DNA of 64,000 nt. It comes from a virus. The notes under the pieces were generated by a model. That model was not told the DNA's origin and did not search any database. It saw only the letters and a program-made list of their open reading frames with translations. The translations under genes and the position numbers were made by a program. The stretch is taken from positions 1 to 64,000 of IMG/VR virus record IMGVR_UViG_3300031576_000034; one strand, given 5' to 3'. Positions 58,742 to 64,000 of the stretch are shown piece after piece. How positions within the stretch are numbered: the first letter of the stretch is position 1; each line of letters starts with the position of its first letter.

Positions 58742-58936
58742 CTACGGATTGCGGTGCGAACCCAGCGTCGAGCACTCCGCCGCCGTCGCGCGCACGAGCG
58801 CCGTCACCTCGTCGTGGCGCACTTTGAACGCTGGCAGGCTTGGATTGCTGCGACGCTGCTCTCTGTCCGCGCGGAGCTTGCGACGCATCTCCTCGACGAG
58901 TTCCGGCGATGGATCTCGATTCCCATTCTTCATCAC
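58742..58936 (-). CDS. 64-residue charged protein
   Basis: GNRDPSPELVEEMRRKLRAD, then REQRRSNPSLPAFKVRHDEV. Overlaps the holin-like gene upstream by four bases. Function unknown; probably part of a two-gene lysis-type unit. Confidence 0.5.
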   Translation of the reverse strand: MMKNGNRDPSPELVEEMRRKLRADREQRRSNPSLPAFKVRHDEVTALVRATAAECSTLGSHRNP

Positions 58937-59238
58937 GGCCTCCTTGCTTCCGCAGCGAGCCGATCGAGCGCCTCGCTGAGCTTCTCGTGGGCCTCGACGG
59001 CGCTGCGAGCCATCTCCTGCGCGTCCTTCGTGCGAGCTTCCTGGACCTCATCGAGCCGTTTGTAGACACGGAAGAGGGCCCACGCCAGACCGAGGATGAC
59101 CGCCCCGAGCGGGCCTGCGGCGAGGAGCGACGCGGCGATGCCTGGGTCGGGCTCGAGGCCCGCTTGGGCGTACACGACGGCGGGAACGGACAAGATCGCG
59201 AGGGCCGCGCAGAGCTTGATCAGGCCCGGTGTCGACAT
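58933..59238 (-). CDS. holin-like two-helix protein
   Basis: 101 residues from ATG 59238. First segment LIKLCAALAILSVPAVVYA could be a signal or membrane helix with a possible cut after YAQA. The second is GPLGAVILGLAWALFRVY, followed by a charged amphipathic helix (EARTKDAQEMARSAVEAHEK). The layout suits a class II holin or a phage membrane regulator. Confidence 0.55.
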   Translation of the reverse strand: MSTPGLIKLCAALAILSVPAVVYAQAGLEPDPGIAASLLAAGPLGAVILGLAWALFRVYKRLDEVQEARTKDAQEMARSAVEAHEKLSEALDRLAAEARRP

Positions 59239-59241
59239 GCC

Positions 59242-59258
59242 TGTGGTAGTGTACCACA
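59242..59258. promoter_or_regulatory. 17-bp perfect palindrome between divergent genes
   Basis: TGTGGTA-GTG-TACCACA lies 3 bases upstream of the minus gene's ATG (59238) and 7 bases before the plus gene's GTG (59265). The 11-mer GTACCACACAC starting at 59251 is identical to one at 10363-10373. A repressor site controlling both genes is inferred. Confidence 0.5.
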
Positions 59259-59264
59259 CACGTC

Positions 59265-60368
59265 GTGCCGAAGAGGAAGCCGAAGGGTCTCGGGTACCCG
59301 CAGCAGCCGTGCGGGCTCTCGTACGAGCAGTTCCGCTCGGGCTGGCGGTACGCGGACGCCTACGAGTTCATCGCGTTCCGGCCTGAGTCCAAGGGCGTCT
59401 CGCAAAAGGCGGTTCTGCGCGAGATGGGGAAGTTGAAGCGCGCGGAATTTGAGCGGTACCGGGATGAATGCGAGGGAGCTGCGGCGGTCGGGCTCGGCCG
59501 CACCTATGCTCAGAAGCGCGCGATCGAGCGTTCGCGGCTCATCACGGTCCCCGAGGCGCAAGCCCGCGTCGCGTCGAAGGGCCCTGTCCCGACGACGCTC
59601 CCAAGCCACATCAAGCCGTTCGCGAACTGGATGGCGTCGCGCCAAGGACACCTCCCGAGCAATCGCGAGGTGATCAAGGCGTACGTGATCGCGCGATCGA
59701 GTGTGATGCGCGGCGGTCTGCCCAAGGCCACGGTCTGCAAGACCTTCCCCGAGTACCGTGAGATCAAGCGCCTCGCGCAACGCAAGAACGTCCGGCCCGA
59801 GGACACGATGGCGACGCTCCTCTTCACGCCAGAGGGCAAGCGGTATCTCGACGCGGCCGAGCGCGGCCGGCTCGATCAGAAAGCCGCGAAGGCACTCGCC
59901 GAGCGCACGGCGTGTTTCGGCTTCTCGAACGAGATGCTCGCCGATCTCGAGTACGCCCCGGGCCTCGCATGGAAGCGCGACGCTCTTCAGCACGCATACC
60001 GCGGCCCGCGCACTGGGTGGATCTCGTTCGTACAAGAGAACGTGAGCGGGATCTCGGCCGCGAAGGCCGGCTTCTTCGCAGCCCTCCTCGGTCGTGGCGA
60101 CATGCCGACGTACGATGCGCGCGAGATCGCGCTCTGGCGCCGCAAGAAGCCCAAGAAGGGCTCGCCCGCTCCCGAGGGTCCGGAGGTCGAGGCGTTCGTC
60201 GAGCGGATCAGCGCGTACCCGATGACGCTCGCACCAGAGCACGAGCCCTTCCGCGAGCACCTCGTGCACCACGCGCTCTGGGAGGCGTACCCGGTCAAGG
60301 GCAAGCGGAGCAAGACGACGCACGGGGCGACGATTCGGGCGATGCAGTTCGCTGGAGTGAAGCGATGA
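59265..60368 (+). CDS. hypothetical protein with HhH-like segment
   Basis: 367 residues from GTG. Basic start (MPKRKPKGLGYPQQP), helical middle, and VSGISAAKAGFFAALLGRGD followed by MPTYDAREIALW. The last resembles the helix-hairpin-helix plus Asp segment of DNA glycosylases and ligases (GIG.KTA.FLL...GD.PTLD). The end has HEPFREHLVHHALWEAYP. DNA binding is plausible, but no catalytic set was confirmed. First gene of a five-gene operon. Confidence 0.5.
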   Translation: MPKRKPKGLGYPQQPCGLSYEQFRSGWRYADAYEFIAFRPESKGVSQKAVLREMGKLKRAEFERYRDECEGAAAVGLGRTYAQKRAIERSRLITVPEAQARVASKGPVPTTLPSHIKPFANWMASRQGHLPSNREVIKAYVIARSSVMRGGLPKATVCKTFPEYREIKRLAQRKNVRPEDTMATLLFTPEGKRYLDAAERGRLDQKAAKALAERTACFGFSNEMLADLEYAPGLAWKRDALQHAYRGPRTGWISFVQENVSGISAAKAGFFAALLGRGDMPTYDAREIALWRRKKPKKGSPAPEGPEVEAFVERISAYPMTLAPEHEPFREHLVHHALWEAYPVKGKRSKTTHGATIRAMQFAGVKR

Positions 60369-60403
60369 AGGTCCGCTTCTACCGCCGACGCCGACGCCGA
60401 TGA
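60365..60403 (+). CDS. 12-residue polyarginine micropeptide
   Basis: MKVRFYRRRRRR, with ATGA overlaps to the gene before (60368) and the gene after (60400). Perfect coupling at both ends argues for translation. It could be a DNA-binding micropeptide, or a short frame that only carries ribosomes to the next start. Confidence 0.4.
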   Translation: MKVRFYRRRRRR

Positions 60404-61068
60404 CCGAGATCGTCGCGCCCGGCTTCCGCTATCGCCTCACACGCGCCGACGTGCTCTGGGCGGCGCGAGCTGTCGCCTACGAAACCTCCGACGCCGAGGA
60501 GCAGGCCGCAACGCTCTGGACGCTCACGCAGGCGTTCGTCGCCGGCACCGCGAGCGTCCCCGATCCGCGAAGCCGGTTCGGCACCTTCGCTGATTTCGTT
60601 CGAGCCTACGCGCAGCCTGTGAATCCCCTGTGGGATTCGCTCGACGACGACAAGTGCCGCCGGTTTCCCAACTCGTGCACACCGCGACAAATGGCGCGAC
60701 GCACCGAGGCGCGGACTGCACGCTTCGACGACTTGGACGAGCTGGCGGAGTTCCGCGATGCCTCGAACATCGAGGAAATCGTGACGTTGTGGGCCTCTGG
60801 CCTGCTTCCCAACCCTGTACCTGGCGCCGTGGAGTACGCGGCACCGAGCGTCTCCTCGTCGTTCCTCGCACGCATAGACGACGCGGAGATCGTCAGTCGA
60901 CAAGACCAATGGTACATCGCGTTGCGACGCAATCGCGCTCAAGCAGAGCGCGTCGCGATGCGTCCTGGGCCGTATCCGTTCTCGCTTCTAGGCGGCGCGC
61001 TCCTCGCCACAACCATCGCCGGAGCGGTTGTCGGCGGAACGTATGTTGCGCTACGCTGGGCCCGATGA
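60400..61068 (+). CDS. tail-anchored protein, possibly cell-wall hydrolase-like
   Basis: 222 residues. DVLWAARAVAYETSDAEEQA resembles the Glu-containing helix of SleB-type or lysozyme-like hydrolases, and the middle has CRRFPNSC. The last segment (FSLLGGALLATTIAGAVVGG) is a membrane anchor ending in RWAR. The tail-anchor style matches the 1-8 kb virion proteins. Confidence 0.55.
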   Translation: MTEIVAPGFRYRLTRADVLWAARAVAYETSDAEEQAATLWTLTQAFVAGTASVPDPRSRFGTFADFVRAYAQPVNPLWDSLDDDKCRRFPNSCTPRQMARRTEARTARFDDLDELAEFRDASNIEEIVTLWASGLLPNPVPGAVEYAAPSVSSSFLARIDDAEIVSRQDQWYIALRRNRAQAERVAMRPGPYPFSLLGGALLATTIAGAVVGGTYVALRWAR

Positions 61069-61298
61069 AGCTCGACCGCACCGACTGGACCCACCTCGCC
61101 TTGCTAACTGCGGGGGCGACCGGGCTTAGCGTCGGTGCGCTGGCCGTGAGTGACGGAATCAGCCCGCCAGAGCACCCGCGGCCTGTCGAATTTTGGCTCA
61201 AAGCCGCTGGCATATTCGCTGCCAGCGCGGCTTTGAGCGTCGGATTGGCAATCGGTGCGGCGGCGGTAATCGTGAAGATCGAAGGGCTGGACTCGTGA
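61065..61298 (+). CDS. two-span membrane protein carrying a long hairpin in its gene
   Basis: 77 residues. Membrane segments at 10-28 (LALLTAGATGLSVGALAV) and 46-70 (AAGIFAASAALSVGLAIGAA). The codons of the second segment contain a 17-bp inverted repeat (61196-61238). Coupled to both neighbours. Confidence 0.6.
   Translation: MKLDRTDWTHLALLTAGATGLSVGALAVSDGISPPEHPRPVEFWLKAAGIFAASAALSVGLAIGAAAVIVKIEGLDS
61196..61238 (+). other. 17-bp stem hairpin inside a coding sequence
   Basis: GCTCAAAGCC then GCTGGCA, a 7-base loop TATTCGC, then TGCCAGC, a 2-base bulge GC, and GGCTTTGAGC. All 17 pairs are Watson-Crick. In mRNA this would be very stable and could control the tail-anchored hydrolase downstream, or serve as a recombination or processing site. 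Confidence 0.75.
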
Positions 61299-61915
61299 GA
61301 CTCGTACTCGTCGGCGACTCGCACATGGAAGAAGCCGGGCTCGCCCCCGGCCTCATCGACGGCCTGCGCGCCGCGGGTCTCGAGCCCGTCGCCATCCACG
61401 CGACGCGCGGTAAGGGCGTCCGCTGGTACCTCGACGAGGGCCGGCTCGACCGCATCCTCGAAGTCCATCGGCCGACGGTGCTCGTCGTCGAACTGGGCGC
61501 AAACGATTCGGTGACCACGAGCGGCAGCGAGTACGAGCGTCGGCTCGGCGAGTTCGTCACCAAGGCGAAGGCCGCAGGCGCCTCGATCGTTTGGATCGGG
61601 CCGCCGCACGCCACGGACGCTGAAGTAGGACGCCGCCACGAGGCCGTGGCCAACGTCCAGTCGCTCTACTTCGACGGGCGCGGTGTGCCGTGGATCGATG
61701 CGCGGCCGATGACCGCGGACCTCCAGCACGCCCGGGACGGCGTGCACTTCATACGTACGAGCTACGACGAATGGGCGCGCAGACTCGCGCCGGCCGTTGC
61801 CGCCGAAGTGAAGGCGCTCGAACGACGCGGCAAGGTGATGCCGATCGCTGTCGGGCTCGTCGCCGGGCTCATCATCGGCGGGACGGTCGGGGCGATCGTC
61901 GCGTTCTCGCGCTAG
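61295..61915 (+). CDS. tail-anchored SGNH/GDSL hydrolase
   Basis: 206 residues from GTG. VGDSHMEE is block I with the catalytic Ser, VVELGANDS block III (G-x-N-D), and RDGVHFI block V (D-x-x-H); the triad is complete. Residues 182-204 (VMPIAVGLVAGLIIGGTVGA) form a C-terminal anchor. Such esterases deacylate glycans or lipids. Anchoring suggests a virion or envelope enzyme acting on host surface polymers. Confidence 0.85.
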   Translation: MRLVLVGDSHMEEAGLAPGLIDGLRAAGLEPVAIHATRGKGVRWYLDEGRLDRILEVHRPTVLVVELGANDSVTTSGSEYERRLGEFVTKAKAAGASIVWIGPPHATDAEVGRRHEAVANVQSLYFDGRGVPWIDARPMTADLQHARDGVHFIRTSYDEWARRLAPAVAAEVKALERRGKVMPIAVGLVAGLIIGGTVGAIVAFSR

Positions 61916-61957
61916 GCGCGGCACTTCCGCTTTTGCGCTGCCGCTCGACGCGCGCGG

Positions 61958-62248
61958 TCATCGGATGTCGTCCCCTTGCCCGGCTTCTTCCTCAAGCGCA
62001 TCGTACCCGCCCGCCTCGGCCCACGTGTCGTGCTGCACCGTCTCTTCGTCGTTGAGATCGGAGCACGCCTTGAAGCCGGGCCCGTCCTGCACGAGCGCGG
62101 ACACGTCGGCGTCTTGGAGGCCGTGCCGAGCGTACGCGATGTCGCACGCCTCGGAGAGCAGCTCTTCCTCGGTTGAGTCGTTGGGTGCCGAGAGCCACGC
62201 CTCGGTGAGGCGTTGGACGTAGGCGGGGATGTCTTTCAAGGTCGTCAT
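61958..62248 (-). CDS. acidic helical protein
   Basis: 96 residues. MTTLKDIPAYVQRLTEAWLS, then acidic segments (SDLNDEETVQHDTWAEAGG, EEEAGQGDD). Its ribosome-binding site AAGGAG is the end of dispersed-element copy E, 8 bases before the ATG. Function unknown; composition would suit a DNA mimic, but that is speculation. Confidence 0.6.
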   Translation of the reverse strand: MTTLKDIPAYVQRLTEAWLSAPNDSTEEELLSEACDIAYARHGLQDADVSALVQDGPGFKACSDLNDEETVQHDTWAEAGGYDALEEEAGQGDDIR

Positions 62249-62526
62249 CGTCGGTCTCCTTGGGTAGTCGGTTCCGGGCTACTCTGGGCCCCCTTCGGAG
62301 GGCGAGTCCTCGCTGCGTCGTCCGGCCACACAACCAAATCCCACGGGTACGGCGACGCCGTCCCCCGCTCGCGTCTCTGTCGCCCCCGAGCCTCCTCCGT
62401 CAACCGGAACGCTTCTCGCGCTTCGTGTTCGGTCGCGAACGGCCCCGCCTGCGCGATGCCGCCGCCGGATGCGTACCAGGCGGTCACAGTCCAGCCCGCT
62501 GTTTCGCTCGGACGCTCCTCGCGCAC
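62245..62526 (-). CDS. small protein ending in the dispersed element
   Basis: 93 residues from GTG 62526. ETAGWTVTAWYASGGGIAQA and FATEHEAREAFRLTEEARGR look like a compact alpha/beta domain. The last 20 or so residues come from the dispersed element, as in the genes ending at 37556 and 51563. Confidence 0.55.
   Translation of the reverse strand: MREERPSETAGWTVTAWYASGGGIAQAGPFATEHEAREAFRLTEEARGRQRRERGTASPYPWDLVVWPDDAARTRPPKGAQSSPEPTTQGDRR
62256..62300 (-). repeat. dispersed 40-bp element, copy E (gives next gene's RBS)
   Basis: On the minus strand it reads CTCCGAAGGGGGCCCAGAG, then TAGCCCGGAACCGACTACC and CAAGGAG. It is the longest match to the consensus. Its AAGGAG is the Shine-Dalgarno site of the gene starting at 62248. 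The inner GTAGTC...GGCTAC can pair on the plus strand. Confidence 0.8.
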
Positions 62527-62816
62527 TTGATCGCCTCTGCGTAGAGCTTGCGAACAGCGGCGTAACCGTCCAAGTCGTTGATCATCTCGACTCTGGCACC
62601 AGCGACCCCGCGCAGAAGCTCGAATGTGGCGTGCGAGGCGTCGATCCGGTCTAGGGCGCCTGTCGCGCACCACTGCACAGCATACTCGCTGCGCGCTGTG
62701 CACGCGCGGCCGGTCTTCGTGCGCGCGTACGCGTCTTGCGTCCAGCGCTTCTTGCTCGCGATGAGTTTCCACGCCGCGCGAAGATCGCGAAGGATTGCCT
62801 TCTGGTTCGTCGTCAT
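62484..62816 (-). CDS. DUF6197-like phage protein
   Basis: 110 residues. LRAAWKLIASKKRWTQDAYA, followed by ARSEYAVQWCATGALDRID, follows the DUF6197 pattern (AxxLI...RW.Q..A...G......WC..GAL). The function of this small phage family is unknown. It overlaps the receiver gene upstream by four bases; its own 3' end overlaps the next gene by 43. Confidence 0.75.
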   Translation of the reverse strand: MTTNQKAILRDLRAAWKLIASKKRWTQDAYARTKTGRACTARSEYAVQWCATGALDRIDASHATFELLRGVAGARVEMINDLDGYAAVRKLYAEAIKCARSVRAKQRAGL

Positions 62817-63163
62817 CGGTCAAGCTCCTCTCTCACAGCCGCCCGCAACCCGTCCACGTCCCCCTTCACGACCCACGGCACGCCCTCCGCCGGCTGCTCG
62901 CTTCCCGAGAACACGACGGCGGGCGCCTTCACCTGGCGCGCGTACGCGAGCACCCGCACCCCAGCCCCTTCAAGCTCCGGTCCGCTCGGTTCGGCTGGGA
63001 AGCGCCAGTCCGTCACCACGAGGTCCACCTTTGGGCCGTAGAGCAGGCGCACCCGGGCCTCGGAGAGGCTCCCAGCGTGCTGCACGCGGCCGTAGTCGCC
63101 GAGCAGGCGCACGAGGGCTCGGGCGGTGGCGGGGTCGTCTTCGACGAGGAGGATCGTTTTCAC
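62813..63163 (-). CDS. stand-alone response-regulator receiver domain
   Basis: 116 residues, exactly one receiver domain. LLVEDDP gives the acidic pocket, LVVTDWRFP the phospho-accepting Asp, VVFSGS the Ser/Thr and WVVKGD the conserved Lys. No output domain and no kinase gene nearby. It might intercept a host phosphorelay (CheY- or SpoF-like), or sense a kinase encoded outside the window. Confidence 0.88.
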   Translation of the reverse strand: MKTILLVEDDPATARALVRLLGDYGRVQHAGSLSEARVRLLYGPKVDLVVTDWRFPAEPSGPELEGAGVRVLAYARQVKAPAVVFSGSEQPAEGVPWVVKGDVDGLRAAVREELDR

Positions 63164-63387
63164 GTTCGTCTCCCTGCCAGCATCGTGGCGTAGTCGTCGG
63201 CGAGGTCGTGATAGAACCTCGCGCGCCCTGTGCAGTGCCCGACGCGCTTGTGGTCGCCTTGGAGGAGCGCGAGCCGCGCCTCTGTCTCGTGTTCGGCCGC
63301 GTGCGCAAGGTGTGCCGCGCGCATGTGCTCGTACCCGCGGACATGGTGCGCCATCGCTTCGTCGTGCAGTTGTTCGCGAGTCTTCAT
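63160..63387 (-). CDS. 75-residue His-rich helical protein
   Basis: EQLHDEAMAHHVRGYEHMRA continues in His/Ala/Glu-rich helices (AHLAHAAEHETEARLALLQG). TPR-like spacing of small residues is visible. Coupled to the receiver by an ATGA overlap. Function unknown. Confidence 0.55.
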   Translation of the reverse strand: MKTREQLHDEAMAHHVRGYEHMRAAHLAHAAEHETEARLALLQGDHKRVGHCTGRARFYHDLADDYATMLAGRRT

Positions 63388-63704
63388 CGCTTCATCTCCG
63401 GGTGCTCCGCCTGAAAGTGCAGGCCGGCAAATCGGATCCCGCCCGGCGCGAACGCGCCGATCGCCAAGCCTTCCGCCAGCGCGTTGAACGCCTTGGCCGT
63501 CTCGCCCTTCTTCTTGCTCCGGTACTGGATGATGTCGCCCTTCTCGGCGACGATCTGCGCGCACTCGGCGGCGCGAGTTTGCAGCTCGGACCACGGACGG
63601 CGCTTGAACTCCTCGACGCGGAGCGGGACGGCGGCCGAGAGGGCGATCGTCAGAAGGTCGTTCACGGCGCCGCCGTGAAGTCCGCGTGCGTCGAGATCGA
63701 TCAC
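63384..63704 (-). CDS. small helical protein
   Basis: 106 residues from GTG 63704 with GGAGG upstream. LLTIALSAAVPLRVEEFKRR, then LQTRAAECAQIVAEKGDIIQ and GLAIGAFAPGGIRFAGLHFQ. An alpha-rich domain; no family recognised. Confidence 0.55.
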   Translation of the reverse strand: MIDLDARGLHGGAVNDLLTIALSAAVPLRVEEFKRRPWSELQTRAAECAQIVAEKGDIIQYRSKKKGETAKAFNALAEGLAIGAFAPGGIRFAGLHFQAEHPEMKR

Positions 63705-63708
63705 GGTC

Positions 63709-64000
63709 TCATCCTCCCGTCCGCGCAGCGCGCCACGCAATCAGCCGATCAGCCCGGCGCCCAAACTCGGCCAGTGCCAACTCACGCGTGTCCTGCGGCC
63801 CGATGTCGAAACAGAGGCCGTACTCGGGCGACCTCGGATCCCACGAGCGCGCCGGCATCTCTCCGGACCAAACGAGCTTGGATATCGAGCAATGCGGACG
63901 CTCGCCGTAGCCCCCGCCGCCCTGGAACATCTGCCCGACTTCGACGCCCTCCCGGGTGATCGTCCAAGTCGTCTCGACTCCCCAAGGTCCCGGCGCCTCG
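63709..64000 (-). CDS. partial gene entering from the right edge
   Basis: 97 codons are visible and the 5' end lies outside the window. GPWGVETTWTITREGVEVGQ, then PEYGLCFDIGPQDTRELALA and an Arg-rich end. An ATG at 63930 is present, but the upstream frame is continuous and well composed. Function unknown. Confidence 0.6.
   Translation of the reverse strand, partial: EAPGPWGVETTWTITREGVEVGQMFQGGGGYGERPHCSISKLVWSGEMPARSWDPRSPEYGLCFDIGPQDTRELALAEFGRRADRLIAWRAARTGG

Noticed and set aside
58720-58827. 35-codon plus-strand gene after the accessory array
   Set aside because: It starts with a coupled GTG but is antisense to the better-supported gene at 58742-58936, and its second half is Ser/Pro/Arg shadow composition.

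Overview
The window looks like about 64 kb of a large, high-GC (roughly 65 %) double-stranded DNA bacteriophage, or a phage-like element, cut at both ends. The reasons are gene packing (most neighbouring genes overlap through ATGA, GTGA or TGATG), very many short open frames, a phage recombination and replication set, several peptidoglycan-active proteins, and no ribosomal, tRNA or housekeeping genes that I can see. The host is probably a high-GC bacterium; nothing here names it. I see no terminase, portal, tape-measure or tail-fibre gene. Instead the left end carries two paralogous candidate capsid proteins and a long run of small proteins with one membrane segment and a basic tip. A tailless, membrane-containing virion is therefore a reasonable but unproven reading.

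Layout. 1-10.4 kb, minus strand: putative virion module (paralogous capsid-like pair, about ten small membrane-anchored proteins, four tiny Lys/Arg/Cys-rich proteins, a transglutaminase-like protein). A small HTH gene with phased 10-bp repeats sits at 8.5-8.9 kb. 10.4-13.3 kb: gene remnants (a truncated helicase paralogue and a truncated cytosine methyltransferase), a PAPS-reductase-like gene and small phage genes. 13.5-17.9 kb: helicase-like ATPase (DUF3987 type), a compact C5 methyltransferase, a candidate initiator gene, then an origin-like zone with a 39-bp inverted repeat, an AT-rich tract and several tandem repeats. 17.9-36 kb, plus strand: replication and recombination (SNF2 helicase, Dam-like methylase, Cas4/RecB-like nuclease, DnaQ-like exonuclease, Sak4-like ATPase, SSB-like protein, and a uracil-glycosylase/exonuclease/PolA fusion split by an intein), MazG-like pyrophosphohydrolase and small genes.

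36-49.3 kb, plus strand: a sugar and glycan locus (RmlB-like protein missing its centre, RmlC epimerase, six glycosyltransferase-like proteins, DegT aminotransferase, GNAT acetyltransferase, SAM methyltransferase). It is interrupted by more small membrane proteins and an amidase endolysin. 49.3-50.8 kb, minus strand: M23 peptidase and an exported protein. 51-58.7 kb, plus strand: HTH regulator, a nucleoside deoxyribosyltransferase-like/SLOG pair and a string of about 17 tiny coupled accessory genes with recurring junction sequences. 58.7-61.9 kb: holin-like pair and three coupled membrane-anchored proteins, including a tail-anchored SGNH hydrolase. 62-64 kb, minus strand: small accessory genes and a stand-alone response-regulator receiver.

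How the parts fit: the replication set copies DNA from the origin-like zone near 16.5 kb. The two intact methylases and the PAPS-reductase-like protein could modify or protect that DNA. The minus-strand module would build the particle. The glycan locus probably makes and attaches an N-acylated deoxyamino sugar. The peptidoglycan enzymes serve entry and lysis. A dispersed element of about 40 bp occurs six times on both strands, and at two sites it supplies the ribosome-binding site of the next gene.
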